NCBI RefSeq assembly: GCF_011045165.1
Contig: NZ_JAAKZI010000014.1
Location: forward strand, 37,187 to 101,186
From: Arthrobacter silviterrae
GTDB lineage: Bacteria > Actinomycetota > Actinomycetes > Actinomycetales > Micrococcaceae
Reading direction: 5' to 3'
DNA: 64,000 nucleotides
Shown piece by piece: positions 19,216 through 28,418 of the stretch (its first letter is position 1; each line of letters starts with the position of its first letter). Under the pieces are notes generated by a model. It did no database searches. It was not told the origin of the DNA and saw only the letters and a list, made by a program, of their open reading frames with translations. The translations under genes and the position numbers were made by a program.

Positions 19216-20319
19216 ATGACAACCATCAACCCCGGGCTTCGGGTGGTCCGCCGCGGAGCCCACAGCATCCAAATCGGGGTGGGGGCCGGGGGCACCGTCA
19301 TTGACGGGCTGCAGCCGGACGACCTGCTTTTCATTGACGCACTTCGCCGTGGCATCCCTGACGGCCAGGTGGCGGGCTGCGCCGAGTCCCTGGGCTTGAC
19401 CCAGGGGCGGGCGCAGGAAATCCTGGCAACCCTGAACGGGATGCTCTTTGGGGACGCAGACCTGGCGGTGCACGGTTTTCGTGCCGAACGGCTCGAGCCG
19501 GAACGCTCGGCCATGCTGGGCCTGTACCGGACACCCAGCCGGACGTACATCGACAGGCGGGAACACGGCGTCGTGCATGTCATGGGGCTGGGCCGCACGG
19601 GGGCGGCGCTGGCCCGGGCGCTGGTCAGTGCCGGGGTGGGCACCATCCTGCTGGAGGATGACCAAACAGTCACCGCAGTGGATGTCAGCCCGGGATCGTT
19701 CAGGTTGGCGGACATCGGGCTTGCCCGTTCAGCCGCGGTGCGCCGCCACCTGCTGCGGGAGGATCCCAGCTGCCACGCCCACGTGCTGCACGACGGCGGC
19801 TCCGGCGGGCCGGACGCCCGGTGCCTGGACTTGGCCGTGGTGGTGGCCCACGACGCCGTCAGCGCTGAAACGGCCGCCCGGTTCATGAGCACTGACCGTC
19901 CCCACCTCTTTGTGTTGATCCGCGAGCAGGACGGCACGGTGGGGCCGCTGGTGCTGCCCGGTGAAACGGCGTGCGCGGAATGTGTGGAACGCCACCGCGG
20001 CGCGGGCGATCCCCTGTGGCACGAGGTCTGCGAGCAGCTCGCCGCGGGCAGTGCCGGGCCTGCAGCGCCGGACGGGCGGCGGCCACGCACGGAATTGCTG
20101 GAGGGGGCCGCGCTGGCCACCGCCCTGGCGGGCACGGCGGCGGCCCAGGTCCTCCTATTTCTGGATGCCGTGAACCAGCCCGGTGCCTGGTCCTCCGTCA
20201 TGACGTTCCATCCGGCCAATGGGCGGTGGAGCAGGCAGGAGTACCCGGCCCACCCGGACTGCGGCTGCCAGCTGCAGCGTCAGGCGCTGGCCACGATTTC
20301 CAGCACGGCCTCGCCGTAG
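19216..20319 (+). CDS. ThiF/TOMM cyclodehydratase-like adenylyltransferase-fold protein
   Basis: 367-residue protein. An N-terminal partner-type domain (DDLLFIDALRRGIPDGQVA) is followed by a ThiF/E1-like Rossmann segment HVMGLGRTGAALARALVSAGVGTILLEDD near residues 125-150. A zinc-site pair follows, CAECVERH and the C-terminal HPDCGC, making the four-cysteine pattern of the azoline-forming cyclodehydratase C/E1-like family. The glycine-rich loop is GLGRTG, and the Arg/Lys residues of canonical ATP-using E1 enzymes are not obvious, so it may be a non-adenylating peptide-binding homologue. ATG 19216 has GCAGGAGG six bases upstream. It overlaps the convergent uvrD2 by 40 bases. No precursor peptide or YcaO gene is nearby. 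Confidence 0.75.
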   Translation: MTTINPGLRVVRRGAHSIQIGVGAGGTVIDGLQPDDLLFIDALRRGIPDGQVAGCAESLGLTQGRAQEILATLNGMLFGDADLAVHGFRAERLEPERSAMLGLYRTPSRTYIDRREHGVVHVMGLGRTGAALARALVSAGVGTILLEDDQTVTAVDVSPGSFRLADIGLARSAAVRRHLLREDPSCHAHVLHDGGSGGPDARCLDLAVVVAHDAVSAETAARFMSTDRPHLFVLIREQDGTVGPLVLPGETACAECVERHRGAGDPLWHEVCEQLAAGSAGPAAPDGRRPRTELLEGAALATALAGTAAAQVLLFLDAVNQPGAWSSVMTFHPANGRWSRQEYPAHPDCGCQLQRQALATISSTASP

Positions 20320-22427
20320 CGCTCCAGCTTGGAGGGCCCCACGCCGGGCAGGGCGGCCAGCTCCGCCAGGTCCTTCGGGGCGGCCTCGGCAATGGCCATC
20401 AGCGTGGCATCCGTGAAGACCACAAAGGCAGGTACCTCCGCCGAGGTGGCCTCCCCCAGCCGCCAGGCACGCAATTCCTCGAAGACTGCCTCGTCATAGC
20501 CGGCGGGGCAGGTGGAACAGCGGCCGATCTTTCGCTCGGCGCCGGTGGTGAGCACCTTGCCGCACACCCGGCACACGGACGGGGCTGCCGTCTTGCGAGC
20601 CTTCCGGGTGGTCGCCATCCGTGGCCCGGCTGCCGTCCCTGCCGCCGAGCCGGGCCGGAGCCCGTCCAGGAACCGCGACGGCCGGCGGTTGGCCCGCCCG
20701 CCCGGCGTGCGGGCCGTGGACCAGGAAAAGTTCAGAAACTCGCGGGCCCGGGTGATGCCCACATAGAGCAGGCGCCGCTCTTCATCCACGGTTTCCGCGG
20801 TGTCGGCAAAAGAGATGGGCATGAGGCCCTCGCTCAGCCCCACCAGAAATACTGCGTCCCATTCCAGGCCCTTCGCGGAGTGCAGGGACGCCAGCGTCAC
20901 GCCCTGGACGGTGGGGGCGTGCTGGGCTGACGCCCGTTCCTGGAGCTCGGCCACCAGGTCCACCACGGTGAATGCGTGTTCAGGCGTGCTGCGTGAAGTG
21001 ACCAGGTCGTCGGCGAGGGCCACCAGCGCCGCGAGGGACTCCCAGCGTTCACGCACGGCCCCCCCGGACTTCGGCGCCTCGGCCTGCCAGCCGAGGTTGG
21101 CCAGGATGTCGCGGACCAGCTGGCCCAGGGGCTCATCTTCCGCCGAGCGCGAGGCTGCCCGCAACTGCAAAATGGCGTCGCGGACCTCCTTGCGGGCAAA
21201 GAAGCGTTCCCCGCCGCGCAGCTGGTAGCCGACGCCGGCGGATGCCAGGGCGCGCTCGTAGGCTTCCGACTGCCCATTGGTGCGAAACAGCACGGCAATT
21301 TCGCTGGCCTGGGTGCCGTGGTCAATGAGGATCTTGATGCGCCCGGCCACGGCTGCCGCTTCGGCCTCATCGTCGCTGCATTCCAGGAACTCCGGCAACG
21401 GCCCGGACGCCCGCTGCGCCCTGAGTTCCAGCGGCGCGGACCAGAGTGCGTCCGCGGCCAGTCCGCCGCTGCGCCGGCTCTTGAGCAGCGTGTTCGCCAG
21501 GCCCACCACTTGAGGCGTAGAGCGGTAGTCACGGACCAGCTTCACCACGTTGGCCTTGGGATAGCGTGCCGGGAAGTCCAGCAGGTGCCTGGGCGTGGCT
21601 CCCGTAAAGGAGTAGATGGTCTGGCTGGCGTCGCCCACCACGCACAGTTCATCGCGCCCGCCCAGCCACAGGTCAAGCATGCGCTGCTGCAGGGGCGACA
21701 CGTCCTGGTACTCGTCGACAACAAAGTGCCTGTACTGCTCACGGACGGTTGCCGCCACCCGGGGGTCCTCCTGCAGGATTCCGACGGTGATGAGCAGGAC
21801 ATCTTCAAAGTCAATGAGGTTCCGGTCCGCCTTCACATCCTCATAGGACTGGAACAGCCGGCCCATGGCCAGCTTGTCCAGTCCGCCGGGTTCACCCCGG
21901 TCCTCCGCCTTGCCCACGTAGGTTTCGGGGGTCAGCATGGAGACCTTGGCCCATTCCACCTCGGCTGCCAGGTCACGGATGGCGGCCCTGTCGGTGGGCA
22001 GGCGCAGGCGCCGTGCGGCTTCGGCAATGACCTGGGCCTTGTGTTCGAGCAGCCCGGGCAGCTGGCCGCCCACAGCGTGGGGCCAGAAATACTGCAGCTG
22101 CCGCAGGGCGGCGGCGTGGAAGGTGCGGGCCTGGACGGTTCCCACGCCAAGGTCGCGCAGCCGGGTGCGCATTTCCGCTGCCGCCCGGGCCGTGAAAGTG
22201 ACGGCCAGGAGCCTGTTGGGGTTGTAGACGCCGGTGTGGACGCCGTAGGCGATGCGGTGCGTTATGGCGCGGGTCTTGCCGGTTCCGGCACCTGCCAGGA
22301 CGCAGAGGGGCCCTGCCAGCGTGGTGGCGACGGCGCGCTGTTCATCGTCCAGCCCGGCCAGGATGCGTTCTTCCGCCGTGCGTTCGTCCATGACCGGAAG
22401 GCCTGCCTGCCGGGGGTCGTACATCAT
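20280..22427 (-). CDS. uvrD2: ATP-dependent DNA helicase UvrD2 with tetracysteine and HRDC domains
   Basis: Superfamily 1A 3'-5' helicase of 715 residues. Motif I is LAGAGTGKT, motif II VVDEYQDVSPLQ, motif III VVGDASQTIYSFTGA, and motif VI LLYVGITRAREFL. After the motor come a CRVCGKVL...CSTCP tetracysteine element near residues 590-620 and a C-terminal HRDC domain (DLAELAALPGVGPSKLERYGEAVLEIV), the architecture of mycobacterial UvrD2. The ATG at 22427 overlaps the nudC TGA by ATGA. The equivalent genes are also neighbours in M. tuberculosis. Confidence 0.95.
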   Translation of the reverse strand: MMYDPRQAGLPVMDERTAEERILAGLDDEQRAVATTLAGPLCVLAGAGTGKTRAITHRIAYGVHTGVYNPNRLLAVTFTARAAAEMRTRLRDLGVGTVQARTFHAAALRQLQYFWPHAVGGQLPGLLEHKAQVIAEAARRLRLPTDRAAIRDLAAEVEWAKVSMLTPETYVGKAEDRGEPGGLDKLAMGRLFQSYEDVKADRNLIDFEDVLLITVGILQEDPRVAATVREQYRHFVVDEYQDVSPLQQRMLDLWLGGRDELCVVGDASQTIYSFTGATPRHLLDFPARYPKANVVKLVRDYRSTPQVVGLANTLLKSRRSGGLAADALWSAPLELRAQRASGPLPEFLECSDDEAEAAAVAGRIKILIDHGTQASEIAVLFRTNGQSEAYERALASAGVGYQLRGGERFFARKEVRDAILQLRAASRSAEDEPLGQLVRDILANLGWQAEAPKSGGAVRERWESLAALVALADDLVTSRSTPEHAFTVVDLVAELQERASAQHAPTVQGVTLASLHSAKGLEWDAVFLVGLSEGLMPISFADTAETVDEERRLLYVGITRAREFLNFSWSTARTPGGRANRRPSRFLDGLRPGSAAGTAAGPRMATTRKARKTAAPSVCRVCGKVLTTGAERKIGRCSTCPAGYDEAVFEELRAWRLGEATSAEVPAFVVFTDATLMAIAEAAPKDLAELAALPGVGPSKLERYGEAVLEIVASA

Positions 22428-23431
22428 GCCCGCCCGCCTGCGGGGGCGTGTCCGGTGGCCCCGGGTTCCACGGATGCCGCATCTTCCCGGTCCGGGCCTT
22501 CCCCGGGTTCCAGGATGGTTCCGCCGTACCAGTGTTCAATGAGGGCCCGGGCAATGGAGAGGCGCCGGGAGATGATGGCCTCCCCGCTCAGCACGGCTGC
22601 CTGCAGTTCGTCGCGGCTGAACCAGCGCGCCTCCCGGACCTCCGTCCCGTCCGGGATGGCCAGGGTGTCGTCGGTGTAGGCAACAAAGCCGAGCATGAGG
22701 GACCGCGGGAACGGCCAGGCCTGGGACCCGGCATAGTGGGTGGTGTGCAGGTGGACGCCCACTTCTTCGGCAATTTCCCGGACGGCACCCTGTTCGGCGC
22801 TTTCACCTGCTTCGATGAAGCCGGCCACGGTGGAGTACCTGTTGGGTTCCCAGGCAAAGTTGCTGGCCAGGAGGATTCGCCCGTCCGCACCAACAACGGC
22901 CACGATGGCCGCAGGATCGGTCCGCGGGAAGTGTTCGGAGCCGTCCTCCGTGCAACGGCGCATCCAGCCCGCGTGTTCCGGGATGGTGGGCGCGCCGCAG
23001 CGCGGGCAAAAACGGTGGCTGCCGTGCCAGTTCGCCACGGCCTGCGCCTGAATGAAAATGGCCGCATCCGTTTCACCCAGCGTGTCGCCCACGTCCCTGT
23101 ACCCCGAGAAAAAGGTGCCGGCAGGCACCCAAGGCAACTCACCGGCGTCGTCCGGGACAACCTTCAGGACAAGGTGGGTTCCGGCCGGCAGCGGTCCGGA
23201 ATCTATGGTTTGGCCGAGGTAGACGGTCACTGTGCCGGCCGGCAGGCGGCCGGCCACCCCGGCGGGCTCCAGAAAGGCCAGGCCGCCGGACACCACGAGG
23301 GCACGGCCTCGGCGGAAAAGGACGATCCGGTGGTCCGGGCTGCCCTGCACCTGCTCCAGGTACCGGCTTTCGCTGCGTTGTTCACAGTTTCTTTCGAGCA
23401 CGGCTGCGGGGGAAGGCAAGGCTTGGATCAT
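22424..23431 (-). CDS. nudC: NAD(+)/NADH pyrophosphatase NudC (mRNA decapping)
   Basis: Nudix hydrolase of 335 residues that hydrolyses NAD(H) to NMN(H) and AMP and can remove NAD caps from RNA. The Nudix box is at 204-226 (GFIEAGESAEQGAVREIAEE and on), and the NudC-specific SQxWPFPxS motif reads SQAWPFPRS. The zinc-ribbon element FCPRCG...RRCTEDG has three cysteines, the fourth position being Asp, a variant I recall as common in actinobacterial NudC. It overlaps uvrD2 by 4 bases and is divergent from the phosphotransferase gene. Confidence 0.94.
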   Translation of the reverse strand: MIQALPSPAAVLERNCEQRSESRYLEQVQGSPDHRIVLFRRGRALVVSGGLAFLEPAGVAGRLPAGTVTVYLGQTIDSGPLPAGTHLVLKVVPDDAGELPWVPAGTFFSGYRDVGDTLGETDAAIFIQAQAVANWHGSHRFCPRCGAPTIPEHAGWMRRCTEDGSEHFPRTDPAAIVAVVGADGRILLASNFAWEPNRYSTVAGFIEAGESAEQGAVREIAEEVGVHLHTTHYAGSQAWPFPRSLMLGFVAYTDDTLAIPDGTEVREARWFSRDELQAAVLSGEAIISRRLSIARALIEHWYGGTILEPGEGPDREDAASVEPGATGHAPAGGRA

Positions 23432-23587
23432 GGTTCTACCGTACGCAGTCTGCCCGACTTTTTACATTCCGGGAAGGCTGCCTGTGGACAGCGGGTGGCG
23501 CAGGCCGCGCCGCCGGCTTATCGCGACTCGCCGCCGCAAGCGCAGCCAGTTGCCAGCTTGGACCTTTACGGTGGAGGGGTGAGACGA

Positions 23588-24868
23588 ATGAGTGCAATCG
23601 AATTGGCCGCTGTTGCCAGCGCGGCTGTGCCCGGCCTTAACGTCACGGCATTTGCCCCGGAGCCGGACGACGCCGCCGATTTCAGCTCCGCCTTGCTGGT
23701 GGACTCGGAAAACCGGCGCTGGCGGGTGCGCTCCCCCAAGCACGTAGAGGCCAGTGCCCGGCTGGAGACAGAACGCCAGGTGCTGCGCGCCTTTGCCCCC
23801 GGCATCCGGGCCGAGCTGCCGTTCCTGCTGCCCACTGTGGCGGGGACTGTGCGCCAGGGCGAACTGATCACCTTTGTGTACTCGCACATTGCCGGGAAGG
23901 CCGAGTCCGTGGAGGAGATGGCCTCCGGCGGTGCCGCGCTGGCCATGGAAATCGGGGCCGCGATCGCCGCGATCCACGACCTGCCGCAGGAGCTGGTCAC
24001 CAACGCCGACCTGCCCAGCTACACGGCCAATGAATTCCGCCAGCGCAAGCTCAATGAACTGGACCAGGCGGCCACCACGGGCAAGATCCCGCCGTCCCTG
24101 CTGCGCCGCTGGGAACATGCCATGGAAGACGTGGCCCTGTGGCGCTTCAATGCCTCGGTGGTCCACGGCGACCTGCACGAGGACAACATATTGCTCGAGG
24201 GCACGCAGGTCACGGCCGTCATGGGCTGGACCGACCTCCGCGTGGGCGATCCCGCCGACGACTTTGCGTGGCTGGTGGCCATTAACAACCCGGAGTTCGT
24301 GGACACCGTGGTGCAGGCCTATTCGGCGGCACGGCGCGAATCCCCTGACCCGCACCTGCTGCGCCGCGCCGCCCTGAGCGCCGAGTTTGCCCTGGCCCAG
24401 TGGCTGGTCAAGGGCTTTGCTGCCGATTCGGCCCGCATGGTGGCGGACGCCGAAGCCATGCTGGCAACCCTGGAGGCAGACATCAACGCCCACGGCGGCC
24501 AGCCCATCAGCACCGAGCCGTCGCCCGTGCCCGAGACTCCCGAGACGCCCGTGCCCGAGTCCGGATCCGGCGGGGAGGCGGTGCCCGGTTCCACTGCCGC
24601 CGCCTCCAGTGAAGCACCCACCGGGGCAATGCCCATTGTCGATGCCCCGGCGGCCGGTCCCGGCGATGCCCCGGAGGCCGGGCCTAGCGAGTCCGAACCG
24701 GACGACGACGGCGGCCCCTCCGCCGTCGAATCGGAAAGTGGCGCTGCCGAACCGGCAGGGGACGACGTCCACGCGGTGGACGAGGGAATGCCAGCCGCCA
24801 GTTCCCCCGAGGACGTCGACACGACTGCGCTGAAAGTCATTCCCCTCAAGCCGGCCTCCAACAACTAG
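23588..24868 (+). CDS. Phosphotransferase (aminoglycoside/macrolide phosphotransferase fold)
   Basis: 426-residue kinase-fold protein. The Brenner-type catalytic loop is VVHGDLHEDNILLEG near residues 195-209, and the metal-binding segment is VMGWTDLRVGDPADDFAWL in the place of the usual IDW/IDF. Small molecules or macrolides are possible substrates; function cannot be set from sequence. The last about 125 residues are disordered and acidic, rich in Pro/Glu/Ser (PETPETPVPESG, EAGPSESEPDDDGG). ATG 23588 has GGAGGGG upstream. This gene lies between nudC and adnB as part of the conserved block. Confidence 0.88.
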   Translation: MSAIELAAVASAAVPGLNVTAFAPEPDDAADFSSALLVDSENRRWRVRSPKHVEASARLETERQVLRAFAPGIRAELPFLLPTVAGTVRQGELITFVYSHIAGKAESVEEMASGGAALAMEIGAAIAAIHDLPQELVTNADLPSYTANEFRQRKLNELDQAATTGKIPPSLLRRWEHAMEDVALWRFNASVVHGDLHEDNILLEGTQVTAVMGWTDLRVGDPADDFAWLVAINNPEFVDTVVQAYSAARRESPDPHLLRRAALSAEFALAQWLVKGFAADSARMVADAEAMLATLEADINAHGGQPISTEPSPVPETPETPVPESGSGGEAVPGSTAAASSEAPTGAMPIVDAPAAGPGDAPEAGPSESEPDDDGGPSAVESESGAAEPAGDDVHAVDEGMPAASSPEDVDTTALKVIPLKPASNN

Positions 24869-24914
24869 CCCGCCGACTCAAGGGTCTGGGTCACTGTGTT
24901 TTCCACGAAATAGC

Positions 24915-27900
24915 TCAACTGCCGGACGAGTACGCGTTGGTGACGATCGCCTCCAATTCCGCCTGCCCTGCCAAGTCCACAGGCCGGATCAGCTTGTCCT
25001 GCCCGACGTAGTAAAAGGCGGCCCTGACCTGTTCCAGCGGCACGCCCTTCAAGCGCGACCAGGCAAGCCGGTAGACGGCCAGCTGCACCCCGCGCACCGC
25101 CAGCTGCGCCTTGGACGGCACCATGCCGGTCTTCCAGTCGATGAGGTCCCAGCCGCCGTCGTCATCACGGAAGACGGCGTCAATGCGCCCGCGGACCACG
25201 ACGTCGGCCACCCGGGTTTCGATGGGGACCTCCAGTTCCGCCGGGGTCCGGCCGGCCCAGGCAGAGTTCCTGAATGTCTCCTGCATGTCCGCCAGGCCGT
25301 AGGCCTCGTCAACGTAGGAGTCGGCCCCCGGGAGCTCGTCCAGGTCCAGCTGGCCCGTGGTGCCAAAGTATTCCTCGATCCAGGCGTGGAACGCCGTGCC
25401 CTTGCGGGCCGCCATCCCAGGTTTGGCGGGCACGGGCCGGCGCATGGCCCGGGTAACCTTCTCGGCATCCTCCCCCAAGGCCACCAGGCGCGAAGCCGAA
25501 ATGTGCGGAGGCAGTTCCACCCGCAGCTGGTCCGATTCGGCCCCCTCCTGCGCCAGCAGCACGGACGCCTCCCGCCCCCACCGGGGGTTGGCGGAAAGAA
25601 ACGCGGCGCCCCCCGGCTCGGAGGGGAGGTGGTGATCTCCAACCTCAACGAGGGCGGCGCGGACGGCAGCGGCCGACGCCTCGACGTTCTCGCGCCGGCC
25701 CGGCCGGGCGGCAACCCCGGGACGGCCCTCAATGACGGGCCCGTTCAGCGGGTCGTACGGCCACTGGGCGGACTCCTCCCCCGCGGCCACCGGGTTCTCA
25801 GCGCCGTCCTCCGGATCCTCCTCCCAGTGGACCACCTGGGCGGTTTGGGCGGCGCCGGTGCTGAGCGGGAGCAATTCGGCGAGGAACAGTGAGGGTTCAA
25901 GCGGCGCCTTCCCGATCCCCCACACGGTGGCGCTGCACATCAAAAAGTCCCGCGCCCGCGTGAACGCCACATAGGCCAGCCGGCGTTCCTCCTCCTCCGC
26001 ATGCAGCTTCACGTCATCGGCAAACAGCTTCTCGTTCTCCATGAGGGTCTTCACGTCCGGCACGTTCACGTCCCAGGCGGGGAGGTCGTCCCGGTCCCCG
26101 CGCAGCGGCCACGGCAGCGACTTGGCCCCCGTGGTCCACCTGTCGGCCTTGGCGCTGGGGAACGCACCGGTGTTCATGCCCGGCACAAAAACCACATCCC
26201 ATTCCAGCCCCTTCGACGCGTGCACCGTCAGAAGTTGCACCGCATCCGGATTCGTCTCCACGGCTGCCAGCTCCAGCCCGCCCTCCTCCGACTCGGCCGT
26301 TTCCAGCCAGGCAAGGAACGCCGCCAAGTCCACCCGTTCGGCGGCCTGCATGAAGCTGGCCGCGGCGTCGGCAAAGGCGTCCAGGTTGCGCCGCGCATGG
26401 TGGATGCTGGAGCCGGGCTTCGAGGCCAGTTCAATGTCCAGCAGCATGGTCCGCTCCACCACTCCCAGCAGGTTGCTGAGGTCGTCGCCCACAAAGGTGC
26501 GCAGGACGCGCAGCTCGTCGCGCAGCGCCAGCAGGCGGGTGCGCGCCGTGTCCGTCAGCGGCCGGGCGGACTCCGGCCAAAAGTCCGGGCTGAGGTAGTC
26601 CAGCGCCTCCACCAGGGATGCGGCATCGACGACGTCGGAGGTCACCACCCGCTCCTCCGCAGGCCCGGTGCCGTCCCCGGCAACGGCTTCGCGGTCCATG
26701 TCCGCACCACCAACCCCCTCCGCCTGGAGCGCCTCAGCATCAAACGCCACGCCGGCCTTTGCCGCCCACTCCCGCCGCCGGGCCAGGTACCGGGACCAGT
26801 CGGCAAAGGCCATGAGGTCCGCCGGGCCAATCCGCCACCGCGCCCCGGTCAGCAGCCGCATCAGGGCGTCGGAGCGGCCGGGGTCGGCAATGACGCGCAG
26901 GGTGGCCACCAGGTCCACAATTTCAGGGGTGGACATCAGCCCGCCCAGGCCCACAATCTCGTAGGGGATGCCATGGGCGTCAAACACCGACTGGAAGGTG
27001 CCGAACTGGGCCCGGCGGCGGCACAGCACGGCCACGGTCATGGCACCCTGGGCTCCGCGGCGGGAGGTGAAGTCACCCTTCCGCGAAAGCACCTCCGCGG
27101 CAATGGCCTCAGCCTCAGCCAGTGCCGTGTCAAAGCGGGCCAGCACCACCTCACCGTCGGGTGCCTGGGGCTTTTCCCGCAGGGGCGAGACCACCACCTG
27201 CGGGCCGGCTGCGGCACGCTCCCCCGCCGTCAGCCCGGCCGCGAGCCGGGCATTGGCCTTGCGCACCTGGGCCGCGGCCAGCTCGGCGGACATGACATTG
27301 GCGGCGGCCAGGATGTGCGCGGAGTTGCGCCACGCAATGGTGAGCTCGGCTGTCGGCGCCCAGCCGCCGTCGTGCCTGCGGAAAATCTCCGGGAACCGGA
27401 ACAGCTGGCCGGCGGAGGCGCCGCGGAAGCCGTAGATGGACTGGTGGGGGTCGCCCACTGCCGTGACGGGGTGGCCGCCGCCAAAGAGCTTGGCAAAGAG
27501 CTGCAGCTGGGCGTGGGAGGTGTCCTGGAATTCGTCCAGCAGCACCACCTTGAATCGCTGGCGCTCGGTTTCCCCGGCGTGCGGCACTTCGGCGGCAATC
27601 CGCGCGGCAAGGGCCACCAGGTCCCCGTAGTCCAGGGCGTTGCGACGGCGCTTGGCCTCCGCATAGCGCTGCACCAGGTCCACCACGGTGGCGCGGGTGC
27701 GCAGGATGTCCAGCAGCCTGTTGGCGGCAAGGGTGCGGGGCTTTGCCGTCCCGTCAATGTAGGGCAGGTCCTCAAATTCAGCCACCCGGGCGTCCAGTTC
27801 CGCGCGCACGTCCGCGGGATCCTGCAGGTGCTCGGCGCATTCGCCGGCCAGGTCCATGACGGACTGGATGAGCGTGGACTTGGCGGCCGTGAAGTGGGTG

Positions 27901-28418
27901 TGGCCGCCGTCGTGGGCCTCGACCACGTCGCTGGCCAGCTGCCAGGCTTCGGCGGCACCGAGCACCACGGCGTCCCGTTCAATGCCCAGGCGCAGCCCGT
28001 AGTCGGTGACAATGCCGCTGGCGTAGGAGTGGTAGGTGGACACCTTTGGCTCCAGGGCGTCCAGGGCGGCCGCGGCCGGGGCAAGCTCGACGGCGCCGGA
28101 GCGGGCCAGGGTGCCGAGCTTGGCCAGCTGCCCGCGGATGCGCGAGGCAAGCTCGCCGGCGGCCTTGCGGGTGAAGGTTACGCCGAGGATTTCCTCCGGG
28201 CGCACCAGCCCGTTGGCCACCAGCCACACCACCCGGTCCGCCATGGTGGTGGTCTTGCCGGAGCCGGCCCCGGCGATGACCAGCAGCGGCTCCAGGGGCG
28301 AGCAGATGATGGCGGCCTGCTCCGCGGTGGGCGGGAACTGGCCCAGGAGCCCGGCGAGTTCTGCGGGGCTGAGCAGGCGGTCCAGGACGGCGGTGGGTTC
28401 GGGGGCCGCTTGGCTCAT
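24915..28418 (-). CDS. adnB: ATP-dependent helicase-nuclease AdnB-like (UvrD motor plus RecB-family nuclease)
   Basis: 1167-residue subunit of the actinobacterial double-strand-break resection machine. The N-terminal UvrD motor has Walker A VIAGAGSGKTTTMADR near residue 50, Walker B VVLLDEFQDTSHAQ and motif VI RRLAYVAFTRARDFLM. The C-terminal RecB-like nuclease has GTAFHAWIEEYFG, then VRGRIDAVFRDDDGG and WDLIDWKTG, giving the D...DxK catalytic triad, and QLAVYRLAW. The start ATG at 28418 overlaps the adnA TGA (ATGA); longer starts are in frame but lie inside adnA. A copy of an 18-base repeat core with one mismatch sits at 25625-25642, read as part of VEVGDHHLP. Confidence 0.93.
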   Translation of the reverse strand: MSQAAPEPTAVLDRLLSPAELAGLLGQFPPTAEQAAIICSPLEPLLVIAGAGSGKTTTMADRVVWLVANGLVRPEEILGVTFTRKAAGELASRIRGQLAKLGTLARSGAVELAPAAAALDALEPKVSTYHSYASGIVTDYGLRLGIERDAVVLGAAEAWQLASDVVEAHDGGHTHFTAAKSTLIQSVMDLAGECAEHLQDPADVRAELDARVAEFEDLPYIDGTAKPRTLAANRLLDILRTRATVVDLVQRYAEAKRRRNALDYGDLVALAARIAAEVPHAGETERQRFKVVLLDEFQDTSHAQLQLFAKLFGGGHPVTAVGDPHQSIYGFRGASAGQLFRFPEIFRRHDGGWAPTAELTIAWRNSAHILAAANVMSAELAAAQVRKANARLAAGLTAGERAAAGPQVVVSPLREKPQAPDGEVVLARFDTALAEAEAIAAEVLSRKGDFTSRRGAQGAMTVAVLCRRRAQFGTFQSVFDAHGIPYEIVGLGGLMSTPEIVDLVATLRVIADPGRSDALMRLLTGARWRIGPADLMAFADWSRYLARRREWAAKAGVAFDAEALQAEGVGGADMDREAVAGDGTGPAEERVVTSDVVDAASLVEALDYLSPDFWPESARPLTDTARTRLLALRDELRVLRTFVGDDLSNLLGVVERTMLLDIELASKPGSSIHHARRNLDAFADAAASFMQAAERVDLAAFLAWLETAESEEGGLELAAVETNPDAVQLLTVHASKGLEWDVVFVPGMNTGAFPSAKADRWTTGAKSLPWPLRGDRDDLPAWDVNVPDVKTLMENEKLFADDVKLHAEEEERRLAYVAFTRARDFLMCSATVWGIGKAPLEPSLFLAELLPLSTGAAQTAQVVHWEEDPEDGAENPVAAGEESAQWPYDPLNGPVIEGRPGVAARPGRRENVEASAAAVRAALVEVGDHHLPSEPGGAAFLSANPRWGREASVLLAQEGAESDQLRVELPPHISASRLVALGEDAEKVTRAMRRPVPAKPGMAARKGTAFHAWIEEYFGTTGQLDLDELPGADSYVDEAYGLADMQETFRNSAWAGRTPAELEVPIETRVADVVVRGRIDAVFRDDDGGWDLIDWKTGMVPSKAQLAVRGVQLAVYRLAWSRLKGVPLEQVRAAFYYVGQDKLIRPVDLAGQAELEAIVTNAYSSGS

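Noticed and set aside
19216..20319. RiPP (thiazole/oxazole peptide) biosynthetic cluster
   Set aside because: No YcaO, dehydrogenase, precursor peptide or exporter gene nearby; neighbours are DNA-repair and housekeeping genes.
22424..23431. NudC with broken zinc site
   Set aside because: The missing fourth cysteine (CTEDG) appears to be a common variant in actinobacterial NudC; Nudix box and SQAWPFPRS motif are intact, so no damage is claimed.
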